Source: VRUE01 sp963697695 (GTDB taxonomy: Bacteria; Actinomycetota; Thermoleophilia; Solirubrobacterales; 70-9). Taken from it: a stretch of DNA of 64,000 bases. The notes under the pieces are model-generated. The model did no database searches, was not told the DNA's origin, and saw only the letters and a program-made list of their open reading frames with translations. Numbering within the stretch: the first letter of the stretch is position 1; every line of letters begins with the position of its first letter. A program made the translations under genes and the position numbers. The stretch spans positions 2,294,001 to 2,358,000 of the forward strand of contig OY969094.1 in the NCBI GenBank assembly GCA_963697695.1, given 5' to 3'. Positions 8,175 to 16,463 of the stretch are shown here, piece by piece.

Positions 8175-9160
8175 GGCAGGTCCGCGAGCACGTAGTCGAG
8201 CAGCTCTCTGCCGTGTTCGGAGGCGACCGCAACGTCGTCGGCCTTGATCCGGACACGGTGCAGGGACTGCATCCTCAGGACGTCGCCGTCGCAACGGCTG
8301 TTGGGGAAGATGCCGGCGTAGGAGACGCCGAGGCGCTCGAGGTGATCGGCGACCAGCGCCGTCGCCGGGTTGTCCAGCGGCAGGTCGATGTAGACGGCGT
8401 CGAGGCCGGCGCGGCGGAAGAGATGGTGGCGCTCCGCCGCGACCACGGTCTCGAGGTCCGCGCCTGGGTCGAAGACGGTGATCAGCGCCAGGTTGTGGTC
8501 GGCGTCGACCTCGACGTGGAGCTCGCTCCGCTCCTCCAGCGCCGCTTCCGCGGGCGGCTCAGCCGGCGTTCCCCGCAGTTCGCATAGATCCAGCGTCGTG
8601 CTGACGATCTCGCGGTGGCGCTCCGGGGCATAGACAGCCCGCTCGTGGCCGTCGTTGAGCTTCGTGTAGAAGAGCGCTGCCGACTGGCGATGACGAGGCC
8701 CTTTGCCTGCCGCGTCGTTTGAGACCGAGGCGGGGATCCAGCCCAGCAGGAAGCCGGTCTCGTGCGCACCGAGCTCGATGTTGGCGCGCTGGCTGTAGGG
8801 ATGGGCGGCGGTTGCCTCGCTGTACATCCCCGCCAGGCCCTGCTCCTGAGCCCAGTCCATCAGGAAGCGCTTGGTACGGGTAAAGAGGTGCTGACCCCGG
8901 GCTGCCGGCATCGTCACCGCCTGGCCGGAGTGGCCGACCGCATCGCCGGCGGCGCCAAGACTCATGCCCTCGTGGCAGAGCAACTCCCCGCCGGCGGTCT
9001 CGGCCACGCACGAGACGTAGGTGCCGCCGGCAAGCCGCGCCGACACCTCGGCCTCGTCGTAGACCCAGCGCACGTCATAGCTCTCCCCGTAGGCGACCCG
9101 GATCGCCTCACTCAGCACCCCGCCCTCGTCGGGCTCCAAGAACCGAAATCTCGCGTCCAT
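8171..9160 (-). CDS. GNAT-like N-acetyltransferase family protein
   Basis: A 329-residue protein beginning MDARFRFLEPDEGG. Two GNAT-like halves are suggested: an N-terminal part with the CoA-loop-like region around residues 60-120 and a C-terminal part ending in LERLGVSYAGIFPNSRCDGDVLRMQ. Substrate unknown. The reading frame stays open further upstream through the tRNA gene, but ATG 9160 is chosen because the extension is arginine/serine-rich shadow sequence and would overlap tRNA-Thr. It converges with the sigma gene, with stops overlapping at 8171-8174. Confidence 0.7.
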   Translation of the reverse strand: MDARFRFLEPDEGGVLSEAIRVAYGESYDVRWVYDEAEVSARLAGGTYVSCVAETAGGELLCHEGMSLGAAGDAVGHSGQAVTMPAARGQHLFTRTKRFLMDWAQEQGLAGMYSEATAAHPYSQRANIELGAHETGFLLGWIPASVSNDAAGKGPRHRQSAALFYTKLNDGHERAVYAPERHREIVSTTLDLCELRGTPAEPPAEAALEERSELHVEVDADHNLALITVFDPGADLETVVAAERHHLFRRAGLDAVYIDLPLDNPATALVADHLERLGVSYAGIFPNSRCDGDVLRMQSLHRVRIKADDVAVASEHGRELLDYVLADLP

Positions 9161-9180
9161 CTCTCTATATTCGGTCTCGC

Positions 9181-9253
9181 GCCCGCCTAGCTTAATTGGT
9201 AAAGCACTTGATTTGTAATCAAGGGAGTTCCGGTTCGAGTCCGGAGGCGGGCT
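9181..9253 (+). tRNA. tRNA-Thr (anticodon TGT)
   Basis: A complete cloverleaf can be folded by eye: acceptor stem GCCCGCC (9181-9187) with GGCGGGC (9246-9252), D-stem GCTT/AAGC, anticodon stem CTTGA/TCAAG with loop TTTGTAA, and T-stem TCCGG/CCGGA with loop TTCGAGT. The anticodon is TGT at 9214-9216, reading ACA threonine codons. The CCA end is not encoded. No integrase or attachment site is seen next to it. Confidence 0.96.
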
Positions 9254-9260
9254 TCCGGGG

Positions 9261-10637
9261 CTATGAGTTGGAACCGGTGGAGCCGAGGATTCGAGCCTTC
9301 TCGGTCGCCAGCTCCTCGTCGGTGAGGACGCCCTTCTCGTGCAGGGTTGCGAGGCGTTCGAGGCTGGCCAGGCGAATGTCCTCGTCGGCGACAGCGGGCG
9401 CCGCAGTTGTGTCTGCGCCGGGCTTGCGCATCTCCGGCAGGCGCAGTTTCGCGGCGCGCTCGCCGAGGTTTGCGTCTTTGACCGCGCCGGCGACACGCTC
9501 GCGTGCGCGTCCGAAGGCGTTGCCGAGGTCGGCATCGGGGAATTCCTCGTTGGACTGTTTGCGCAGCTCGTGGATGCCGAATGCCGCCAGGCCGGCGATC
9601 GCCAGGGTGGTTAGGAAGGAGCGCAGGTTCTGGGTCGGCGCCGAGAGGAAGTAGATGCCGACGACGATCGCCAGCCCCGCATAGACGAAGGCGATGTACT
9701 CGCTGAGCACCGGCGCCAGAACTCTGCGGCAGGAACGTGCCGAGGAGGTCGGGGAGGCAAGCCAACCGGCGATGCCGAAGAGCACGCCGACGACGATCAC
9801 GGTCGTCGCGATGCTCGTCATCAGCGAGGTCGAGATCGACCAGGCGGCTTCGGACGCCGGCTTGACGCCTTCGTCGGTCACCAACTGGTCGACGACGATC
9901 CCGCCGGCGATCTCGCGGGCGACGATCACCGCGAAGCCGGCCGCGACGAGGCCGATTCCGCAGAACAGCACCGTCACCCAGCGCCCCTCGCGCGAGAGAT
10001 AGATGGCGAGTCCAAAGGTGAGCAGGGTCAGCAGCGAGAGGACCAGCGCCAGCCCCTTGATCGCGACGGCTATGTCCTGCGCGGTCTTCAGCTGATCTGA
10101 GCGCAGGATGGTGATCTGACCCGCGTCTGCCGGCAGGCGCTCGGCGAGGTCGGCGCCGATCCCGACCTGATCCGCCAGATTCGTCACCAGACTGCCGAGG
10201 TTGAGGCTGACGTTTCCTTCTTCGGTCGAGACGGCTTCGCCCTTGTCTTCGAGCACCGCCAGCAGCTGCTCGTGGGCTGTCCGGTTGGCTTCTTCCCAGA
10301 GGCCCTGCGCGGTGGAGGTCTTCAGCACCTGGTCGGCGCCGCTGCCCGCCACCTGGCGCAACCCGCCCGAGACCGGACCCGCCAAATCCTTCGTCTCGCC
10401 GGGAAGGATCTCCTCGAGTTCTTTCTCGACGTCGACGTTTTCGTAGAGCTGGTCGACGAGGTAGTTGCCGACGGCTTCGCGGATCGTCTCGTTCTGGATC
10501 AGCCGGCCGCTGGTGTCGACCCAGTCGTCGGTGTTGAGGGCCTGGCGCTCGGTCCAGATCGCGAAGACGCTGAGGAAGGCCAATACAGAGCCGAGAATGA
10601 CCAGTGCCTTCACGGTGCGTCGTCGGCCGCGGCTCAT
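9261..10637 (-). CDS. Multi-pass membrane protein with C-terminal SHOCT domain
   Basis: The 458 residues begin with a basic stretch and a membrane helix (about 9-28). A large outer-face domain follows (30-190, with NTDDWVDTSGRLIQNETIREAVGNYLVDQLY), then about five helices between 193 and 362. A cytoplasmic tail ends in a SHOCT motif (about 425-455, LERLATLHEKGVLTDEELATEKARIL), a short oligomerisation helix pair. Function unknown. The ATG has a TAGCAT box (10650-10645) 7 bases upstream. Only 23 bases separate it from the divergent VOC gene, so their promoters overlap. Confidence 0.8.
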   Translation of the reverse strand: MSRGRRRTVKALVILGSVLAFLSVFAIWTERQALNTDDWVDTSGRLIQNETIREAVGNYLVDQLYENVDVEKELEEILPGETKDLAGPVSGGLRQVAGSGADQVLKTSTAQGLWEEANRTAHEQLLAVLEDKGEAVSTEEGNVSLNLGSLVTNLADQVGIGADLAERLPADAGQITILRSDQLKTAQDIAVAIKGLALVLSLLTLLTFGLAIYLSREGRWVTVLFCGIGLVAAGFAVIVAREIAGGIVVDQLVTDEGVKPASEAAWSISTSLMTSIATTVIVVGVLFGIAGWLASPTSSARSCRRVLAPVLSEYIAFVYAGLAIVVGIYFLSAPTQNLRSFLTTLAIAGLAAFGIHELRKQSNEEFPDADLGNAFGRARERVAGAVKDANLGERAAKLRLPEMRKPGADTTAAPAVADEDIRLASLERLATLHEKGVLTDEELATEKARILGSTGSNS

Positions 10638-10644
10638 CGAGAGG

Positions 10645-10654
10645 ATGCTATACG
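10645..10654. promoter_or_regulatory. Overlapping divergent -10 boxes
   Basis: ATGCTATACG reads as TAGCAT on the minus strand (serving ATG 10637) and TATACG on the plus strand (serving ATG 10661). The boxes share two bases, so RNA polymerase probably cannot occupy both at once. Confidence 0.5.
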
Positions 10655-10660
10655 TGACAC

Positions 10661-11578
10661 ATGAAGCTGGAGGGAATTCACCACATCACCGCGATCACCG
10701 AGGACGCCCAGCGCAACGTCGACTTCTACGTGGGGGTGATGGGGTTGCGGCTGGTCAAGAAGACGGTCAACCAGGACCAGCCGACCGTGTACCACCTCTT
10801 CTTCGCCGACGAGAAGGGAAGCGCCGGCTCCGACCTCACCTTCTTCGAGTTTCCCGGCGTGCCCTCCGGCCGGGCGGGGGCGGGGGACGTCCACCGGATC
10901 GTCTGGCGGGTCGGCTCTGGGGACTCGCTCGACTTTTGGTCTGAGCGCCTGTCCGCCAATGGCATTCAATCCGAACGCGACGAGGGCAGCCTGCGCTTCT
11001 CGGATCCAGAGGGTCTCGGCCACGAGCTGCTGGTCGTCGACGCCGGCGACGAGCCGCTGATCGCCGACCACCCGGAAGTACCCGCCGAGCTGGCCCTGCA
11101 GGGCTTCCATGCGGTTCGCGCCTACAGCGCCGACCCCGAGGCGAGCCGCGACCTGCTGGAGGCGCTCGAGTTCGCGCCGCAGGGCGAGGTCTGGGAGGCG
11201 CGCGGCGCCCAGCGCGGAGGCCTCTACGTCTACGACGAGCCGCCTGCCGAGAGAGGACTGCAGGGAGCGGGAAGCGTCCATCACGTCGCCTGGGCCTCGA
11301 GCATGGACGAGCACGCGGAGTGGCGCCAGCGGGCGATCTCGGCCGGTGCACAGCCGACACCGGTGATCGATCGCTTCTACTTCCGCTCGATCTACTTCCG
11401 CGAGCCGAGCGGCGTCCTCTTCGAGATCGCCACCCTCGGTCCCGGTTTCACCGTCGACGAGCCGCTCGAGCAGCTCGGCGAGAAGCTCTCGCTGCCGCCT
11501 GATTTCGAGCACCTCCGCGGCGAGGTCGAACCGAATCTGCGACCGGTAGTGAATCCCCGCACGGTCTCCGCCGAGTGA
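10661..11578 (+). CDS. Ring-cleaving dioxygenase, VOC superfamily (MhqO-like)
   Basis: A 305-residue protein with two vicinal-oxygen-chelate modules (about 1-130 and 150-290). Metal ligands are visible at GIHHITAI (H7), GSVHHVAWAS (about H208) and LFEIATLG (about E265), as in type I extradiol-like enzymes such as MhqO/LinE, which open hydroquinone rings. The next gene overlaps by 4 bases and is a maleylacetate-reductase-like enzyme, which would reduce the product of hydroquinone cleavage. The pair therefore looks like a short hydroquinone/chloro-aromatic degradation operon. The substrate is inferred, not shown. Confidence 0.85.
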   Translation: MKLEGIHHITAITEDAQRNVDFYVGVMGLRLVKKTVNQDQPTVYHLFFADEKGSAGSDLTFFEFPGVPSGRAGAGDVHRIVWRVGSGDSLDFWSERLSANGIQSERDEGSLRFSDPEGLGHELLVVDAGDEPLIADHPEVPAELALQGFHAVRAYSADPEASRDLLEALEFAPQGEVWEARGAQRGGLYVYDEPPAERGLQGAGSVHHVAWASSMDEHAEWRQRAISAGAQPTPVIDRFYFRSIYFREPSGVLFEIATLGPGFTVDEPLEQLGEKLSLPPDFEHLRGEVEPNLRPVVNPRTVSAE

Positions 11579-12579
11579 ACGGCAACTTTGTCTGGCGCGA
11601 TGCCGGACGGGTGGTCGTCTTTCGCGCCAGCGGGGTGCACGATGCGCCGCAGTTGCTGGTCGAGCACGGGATGGAGTCGTTCGTCCTGCTCTCGACCGAG
11701 CGGGCTTTGCCGGGGGCAGCGGAGCTGGCGGAAGCCGCCACCGCGGTGCACCTGGTGCCGGCAGGGCCAGTGCCCGAGCTGGCTGCGTCGCTGCTCGACT
11801 CGGCCCAGGCCGAGAATCTGGTCGCCTTTGGTGGCGGCCGGGTCATCGATACGGCTAAGGCGATTGCTTCGGTGGGCGGTGGCCGCGTCGCCGCGATCCC
11901 GACGACGATGTCGGGTGCCGAGATGACCGGAATCCACCGTCTCCCGGAGGGGGCGGAGGACAGGGTCGGCGATCTCGTGCGCCCAGCCCTGATCGTCGCC
12001 TCACCCGAAGCGATGACCGGCCAGCCCGAGCGCCAGCTCCGCGCCAGCTCGATGAACGCCCTCGCACACGCGGCGGACTCGCTCTACACGCCGTTCGCCA
12101 ACCCGGTCTCCCAGATGACCGCGCTGCGCGGCGCCGAGCTGATCGCCACTGCGCTGGACCAGGATCCGGCCGAGCGCAACCGCGAGGCCCTCGCGCTCGG
12201 CTCGATCCTCAGCGGCTACGCGATCGACTCCGGCATGTTCTCCATGCACCACGTCATCTGCCAGACGCTGGTTCGCGTCTGCGGCTCTCCCCACGCCGGG
12301 ACGAACGCCGCGATCCTGCCCCGCGCGATGGCCTTTGTGGCTCCCCGCGCCCCCGATGGTCTGGAGCCGCTCGCGGACGCGCTCGGAACCAGCCCGGCTG
12401 AGATCGAATCCCGCATCCTCGCGCTCGGCGGCGACCCTGCCGGCCTGGGCGAGCTCGGTGCCGATCGCTCGCAGCTCGAGCAGGCCCTGGACTCGATGCT
12501 GCTGCGGCCTGAGCTCGCCTTCATGCCCGAGCCGCCCACGCGAGACGAGCTGGCGCAGCTGATCGAGACGGCCTGGTAA
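11575..12579 (+). CDS. Iron-containing alcohol dehydrogenase, maleylacetate-reductase-like
   Basis: A 334-residue group III alcohol dehydrogenase. The nucleotide loop GGGRVIDTAKAIA lies near residue 86, PTTMSGAEMT near 109 and metal-binding NALAHAADSLY near 161. A further histidine region is MHHVICQTLVRVCGSPHAGTNAAI. This pattern matches maleylacetate reductases, which make 3-oxoadipate. GTG 11575 overlaps the stop of the VOC dioxygenase (GTGA), supporting a joint role in aromatic ring catabolism. Lactaldehyde-type dehydrogenases are an alternative, but the short length favours maleylacetate reductase. Confidence 0.82.
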   Translation: MNGNFVWRDAGRVVVFRASGVHDAPQLLVEHGMESFVLLSTERALPGAAELAEAATAVHLVPAGPVPELAASLLDSAQAENLVAFGGGRVIDTAKAIASVGGGRVAAIPTTMSGAEMTGIHRLPEGAEDRVGDLVRPALIVASPEAMTGQPERQLRASSMNALAHAADSLYTPFANPVSQMTALRGAELIATALDQDPAERNREALALGSILSGYAIDSGMFSMHHVICQTLVRVCGSPHAGTNAAILPRAMAFVAPRAPDGLEPLADALGTSPAEIESRILALGGDPAGLGELGADRSQLEQALDSMLLRPELAFMPEPPTRDELAQLIETAW

Positions 12580-12611
12580 CCAGACGGCTGCCGCCGTGTA
12601 GCGCTCTTGCG

Positions 12612-14276
12612 ATGCAAGAGCGGCTCAATCGCTACCACGCCTACACCCGCCGGCATGGCGTCAACTGGCCGATGTACCTGCTGGCGCGGGTGGCGATGAC
12701 TCCTTTCTTCCTCGTCTACTTCCGCTACACCCGGACCGGCCGCGAACATGGCCGCCGCATCAAGGGCGGTCTGATCGTCGCCGCCAACCACAGGAGCTTC
12801 CTCGACCCCTTCGCGATCGGCGGCATCCTGCCCTGGCGGCGGCCGATGAACTACGTCGCCAAGGTCGAGCTGTTCGAGCGCCGCTGGCAGGGCTGGCTGC
12901 TCTCGCGCCTGGGCGCCTTCCCGATTCGCCGTGGTGAGTCCGACGAGGAGTCGATGGAGACCGCCCGGCTCGTGGTCGAGCGGGGCGGGACCGTTTGCAT
13001 CTTCCCGGAGGGCACCAGGATCCGCCGCGGCTCGCTGGCGGAGCCGAAGCGAGGGGTCGGCCGGCTCGCCCTGCAGACCGGCGCGCCGGTCATTCCCGCC
13101 GCGGTACTCGGCACCGAACACGTGCGTCGCGGCTGGCGCATTCGTCCGCGCAAGGTCAAGGTGAGGCTGGGGAAAGCGATGACGTTCCCCCGTGCGAACG
13201 ATCCCTCGCGCGGCCTGGCGGCGACCGTAACGGGAAGGATCTGGCCCAACGTCGAGCTGCAGTGGGAGGACCTCGGCGGGCTGCCGCCGATGCGCCGAGC
13301 CGCCGTCATCGGTGCCGGCAGTTGGGGCACAGCGGTCGCGGTGCTGCTCGCGCGCGGGGGCTTGGAGGTCCAGCTCGGTGCTCGCACGGCCCGGCAGGCG
13401 ACCGAGATCGCTGAGGCCGGTGAGAACGAGCGCTACCTCGAGGGGGTCCGTCTGCCCAGCACTGTGCGTGTGCGCCCGGCCTCGGAGATCGAGCTCGCCG
13501 GCCTCGACCTCGTCTGCCTGGCGATCCCGTCCGGCTCGCTGCCCCAGGCCGTGGGAGCGATCGGCGACCGGATCGGCGCTCGCTCGGCAGTGCTGCTGCT
13601 GACCAAGGGGCTGATCGCGCCACTGGGGCAACTGCCGGCCGAATACGTCGGCGAGCGGGTCCGGGCCCGTGCGATCGCCTGCCTCGGCGGACCGGCGCAC
13701 GCGCGCGAGGCGGTGTCCGGTTCGGCGGCCCTCGTACTCGGCTCGGCCGACGCAGACCTGCGCGACCAGCTCGGCGGCGTCTTCGACCGTGCCGGCCTGG
13801 TTTGCGAGCGGGCGGGGGACGTCGCCGGGGTGGAGATGGCCGGAGCGGCCAAGAACGCCGCGGCGCTGGCGGCGGCGGCTGCTGAGCCGCATGGGCTCAA
13901 CGCGGCCGGGATCGCGGCGGCTGAGATCTGGCAGGAGTGCATCGAGCACGCGATCGGTCGTGGCGCCGAGCTCGAGACGTTTGCCGGTCTCGCCGGCGTC
14001 GGCGACCTGACGGCGACGGTGATGGCTCCCACCGGCCGCAACCGCCGCGCCGGCGAGCTGCTCGGCAAAGGGACTCCCGCTGAGGAGATCCCGGGCTTGA
14101 TCGGGCAGGCCTCCGAGGGCCTCGACGCGGTGCCGTTGCTGGCTGCGGCGACGGAGGCAGCTGGGACGCCGGCCGAGGCCCTCTCCGGTCTCGCCGCCCT
14201 GATTCGGGGTGAGATCGATGCCGAGACCTGGGTCGACCGCCTGCGCCACGTCGAGCGCTCGAGAAAGGCTGCCTGA
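12612..14276 (+). CDS. Fused PlsC acyltransferase and GpsA glycerol-3-phosphate dehydrogenase
   Basis: One uninterrupted 554-codon frame covers two steps of phospholipid precursor synthesis. Residues 1-220 are a PlsC-type 1-acylglycerol-3-phosphate acyltransferase with NHRSFLD (H60, D65) and FPEGTR (131-136). Residues 227-554 are a full-length NAD(P)-dependent glycerol-3-phosphate dehydrogenase: GAGSWGTA, CLAIPSGSLPQ, LTKGL, catalytic K414 in GAAKNAAALAAA, and GVGDLTATVMAPTGRNRR. The join (WEDLGGLPPMRRAAVIGAG) has no spare linker and contains an in-frame Met227 (13290) where a separate GpsA would begin. Separate internal initiation therefore cannot be excluded. GpsA makes glycerol-3-phosphate; PlsC acylates its mono-acyl derivative two steps later. 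Confidence 0.88.
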   Translation: MQERLNRYHAYTRRHGVNWPMYLLARVAMTPFFLVYFRYTRTGREHGRRIKGGLIVAANHRSFLDPFAIGGILPWRRPMNYVAKVELFERRWQGWLLSRLGAFPIRRGESDEESMETARLVVERGGTVCIFPEGTRIRRGSLAEPKRGVGRLALQTGAPVIPAAVLGTEHVRRGWRIRPRKVKVRLGKAMTFPRANDPSRGLAATVTGRIWPNVELQWEDLGGLPPMRRAAVIGAGSWGTAVAVLLARGGLEVQLGARTARQATEIAEAGENERYLEGVRLPSTVRVRPASEIELAGLDLVCLAIPSGSLPQAVGAIGDRIGARSAVLLLTKGLIAPLGQLPAEYVGERVRARAIACLGGPAHAREAVSGSAALVLGSADADLRDQLGGVFDRAGLVCERAGDVAGVEMAGAAKNAAALAAAAAEPHGLNAAGIAAAEIWQECIEHAIGRGAELETFAGLAGVGDLTATVMAPTGRNRRAGELLGKGTPAEEIPGLIGQASEGLDAVPLLAAATEAAGTPAEALSGLAALIRGEIDAETWVDRLRHVERSRKAA

Positions 14277-14297
14277 AGATGCATCTAGGCTTGCGAT

Positions 14298-14864
14298 GTG
14301 AGCGCGGAGCGAGCGAGCGAGAACGTCGAGCCGGCGAGCCTCGATCCCGCCGCCAAGGCGGAGCTGGATCGGGCCTTCGAGGATCTCTACCGGGCGCATC
14401 TGCGCGACGTCTACTCCTACGCCTACTACCGGATCGGCAACCCTCACGACGCCGAGGACCTGACCGAGCAGGCCTTTCTGCAGGCCTATCGCCACTTCGA
14501 CCGCGCCCGGCGGGAGTCCGACGGGAGGCCGCTTCGTCCCTGGCTGATCCGCATCGCTCACAACCTCGCCTCGAACTACTACCGCGACCGCTCACGCCGG
14601 CCGCAGACCTCGCTCGAGAACGCCGACCCGATTCCCGCCCGCCACGGCACCGAGGCGATCGCCGAGGGACGCGAGGAGTTGCGCCAGGTGATGGCCAAGC
14701 TGGACGACCTTCCCGACGACCGGCGCGAGGCGCTGATCATGCGCTTCGCGCTCGGCATGGACAACCGCGAGATCGCGCGTGCCCTGGGGCGCACCGACGG
14801 AGCGACCAAGGTGCTGATCCACCGCGCGATCAAGCAGCTGCAGGAGGAGATGGGCGATGAGTGA
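14298..14864 (+). CDS. ECF-type sigma-70 family sigma factor
   Basis: A 188-residue sigma factor with region 2 at about 25-95 (LYRAHLRDVYSYAYYRIGNPHDAEDLTEQAFLQAYRHF...WLIRIAHNLASNYYRD) and region 4 at about 130-182 (LDDLPDDRREALIMRFALGMDNREIARALGRTDGATKVLIHRAIKQL). GTG 14298 follows a TAGGCT box (14286-14291) by 6 bases. It overlaps the next gene by 8 bases, the classic layout of a sigma factor with its membrane-bound regulator. Confidence 0.88.
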   Translation: MSAERASENVEPASLDPAAKAELDRAFEDLYRAHLRDVYSYAYYRIGNPHDAEDLTEQAFLQAYRHFDRARRESDGRPLRPWLIRIAHNLASNYYRDRSRRPQTSLENADPIPARHGTEAIAEGREELRQVMAKLDDLPDDRREALIMRFALGMDNREIARALGRTDGATKVLIHRAIKQLQEEMGDE

Positions 14865-15204
14865 AGCAAGCGAGCGGCTGAGCGGCAGCAGCTGGGACGT
14901 CGAGCACCTGCTCTCCGATGCGCTGCGGCCGATCGAGCCCCCCGAGCGCCTCTCCGGCAGGGTCGAGGACACTCTCTCAGCGGTCACTCAGGCGGCAGCG
15001 GAGGAGCTCTCCGATTGGGCCGAGGAACTCTCCGACAGCGAGCTGCGGGCGCTGCGCGATCCACGCAACTGGGTCCGCCCGGTGGTTGCCGTCGGTGCCG
15101 GTGGCGTCGCCGCCAGCGCCCTGATCGTGCTCGAGGCCCGGCGCAGGGGGCGTCAGCAGGCCAAGGGTGGCCTGCGCTCGCTGAGCGGCCGGCTCAGGCC
15201 GTAG
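14857..15204 (+). CDS. Probable membrane-anchored partner or anti-sigma protein
   Basis: The 115-residue protein has an acidic, helical N-terminal part (1-68) and one membrane helix (about 73-92, VRPVVAVGAGGVAASALIVL), then a basic tail. No HxxxCxxC zinc anti-sigma motif is seen. Its start overlaps the sigma factor by 8 bases, so it is probably made in fixed ratio with it. An anti-sigma role is inferred from context only. The last 11 bases overlap the convergent DUF4383 gene. Confidence 0.65.
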   Translation: MSEASERLSGSSWDVEHLLSDALRPIEPPERLSGRVEDTLSAVTQAAAEELSDWAEELSDSELRALRDPRNWVRPVVAVGAGGVAASALIVLEARRRGRQQAKGGLRSLSGRLRP

Positions 15205-15610
15205 CGGAGGCGGTCTTCGCCTTCTTTGCCTTCGGCGTCGCTGCGGCGGCGCCGACTCCGAGGACGCCGAGCACCAGCTGGAAGACCGTGCCTGCGGTGT
15301 TGACCGGAAAGACGCCGAGGATTGTGTCGTCGCTGCCGACCGTGAACCCCCAGGCTGCAGTCGCCAGGAGAAGGACCCCCAGGCAGAGGGCGTACCGGCG
15401 CGAGCCGTAGTCCGCGGCGAGCAGGCCGACTGCTCCGGCGAGCACGCAGGCGACGTTGCTCCAGCCGTTGACGGCGAAGGCACCGAAGACCTCGCCGACC
15501 TCGCCGGGCGAGCCGAAAGAGGCGCTGTAGAAGAAGCCGACGATCCCGGTCAGGACCAGCAGGGCGCCGGCGAGGGTCGTGAAGAGCCTTGCCGGGCTGG
15601 GACCGTCCAT
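15194..15610 (-). CDS. DUF4383-like four-helix membrane protein
   Basis: A 138-residue protein with four hydrophobic segments (about 10-30, 45-65, 70-88, 100-122) and short loops, beginning MDGPSPARLFTTLAGALLVLTG. It resembles DUF4383 proteins, common in actinobacteria and without known function. The lysine-rich tail is cytoplasmic. ATG 15610 is chosen because a TACAAT box (15623-15618) lies 7 bases upstream; an in-frame extension would run across the promoter of the divergent rhomboid gene. Confidence 0.7.
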   Translation of the reverse strand: MDGPSPARLFTTLAGALLVLTGIVGFFYSASFGSPGEVGEVFGAFAVNGWSNVACVLAGAVGLLAADYGSRRYALCLGVLLLATAAWGFTVGSDDTILGVFPVNTAGTVFQLVLGVLGVGAAAATPKAKKAKTASATA

Positions 15611-15617
15611 GGCGACG

Positions 15618-15627
15618 ATTGTAGGCT
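15618..15627. promoter_or_regulatory. Interleaved divergent -10 boxes
   Basis: ATTGTAGGCT contains TACAAT on the minus strand (7 bases before ATG 15610) and TAGGCT on the plus strand (10 bases before GTG 15638). The boxes share two bases (TA at 15622-15623). Confidence 0.5.
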
Positions 15628-15637
15628 GCGCATCCCC

Positions 15638-16462
15638 GTGGCCGAGACTTGTTACAGGCACCCGAACCGCGAGACGGGGGTCTCCTGCTCATCCTGTGGG
15701 CGGCCGATCTGCCCCGACTGCATGACGCCGACCCCGGTCGGCATGCGCTGCCCGGAGTGCGCGCAGCAGAAGACGAAGGTGACCCGGGGGGTCGGCGAGG
15801 GCTCCCTGTTCGGCACCGCCCCGGCGACGGTGGTGCTGATCGCACTGAACGTGATCGCCTATCTGGCCGAGACCGCGACCGGCAGCGGCGGCCTCAACGC
15901 CGTCAGCGGCTCGCTTGTCGCCGACTTCGGTCTGCAGGGCGCAGCGGTTGCCGATGGCGAGTGGTACCGGCTGGTGACCGGCGGCTTCCTCCACGCCGGC
16001 TTCCTCCACATCGGCTTCAACATGTTCGCCCTCTTCGTCCTCGGCCGGCTGCTGGAGCCTGGCATCGGCACCCCACGCTTCGTTGCCCTCTACTTCGCCT
16101 CGCTGCTTGCCGGGTCGTTCGGGGCGCTGGCGCTGACCGATCCCGGTCAGTTCACCGTCGGCGCCTCGGGGGCGATCTTCGGCATCTTCGGCGCCACCTT
16201 CGTCATCGCCCGTGGCCGCGGGCTCAACACGGTCGCCTCCGAGCTCGGCGTGCTGCTGTTGATCAACCTCGCGCTCACCTTCGGCATCTCCGGCATCAGC
16301 ATCGGCGGGCATCTCGGCGGCCTCGCCGGCGGTCTGCTTTGCGGCCTCGCGATCGTCGCGGGCGATCGCGGCATGCTGGGCCAGAATCGCCTCCCCGTGG
16401 AGCTGATCGCGATGACGGTCATCGCTGTCGTTTCGGTAATCGGCGCGCTGGCGGTGGCCTGA
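15638..16462 (+). CDS. Rhomboid family intramembrane serine protease with zinc-finger N-terminus
   Basis: The 274 residues start with a cysteine-rich B-box-like zinc finger (about 5-42, CYRHPNRETGVSCSSCGRPICPDC...CPEC). Six membrane helices of the rhomboid fold follow. The catalytic dyad is S177 in VGASGAIFG and H225 in IGGHLGGLAGG, and an HIGFNMFAL helix is also present. It cleaves membrane proteins within the bilayer; targets are unknown. The GTG start follows TAGGCT (15622-15627) by 10 bases. The divergent DUF4383 gene starts 27 bases away. Confidence 0.92.
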   Translation: MAETCYRHPNRETGVSCSSCGRPICPDCMTPTPVGMRCPECAQQKTKVTRGVGEGSLFGTAPATVVLIALNVIAYLAETATGSGGLNAVSGSLVADFGLQGAAVADGEWYRLVTGGFLHAGFLHIGFNMFALFVLGRLLEPGIGTPRFVALYFASLLAGSFGALALTDPGQFTVGASGAIFGIFGATFVIARGRGLNTVASELGVLLLINLALTFGISGISIGGHLGGLAGGLLCGLAIVAGDRGMLGQNRLPVELIAMTVIAVVSVIGALAVA

Positions 16463-16463
16463 G

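Noticed and set aside
9181..9253. tRNA-Thr as an integration site for a mobile element
   Set aside because: No integrase, no duplicated tRNA 3' end and ordinary chromosomal genes on both sides.
14857..15204. Zinc-binding anti-sigma factor
   Set aside because: The HxxxCxxC motif is absent, so only a context-based partner role can be claimed.
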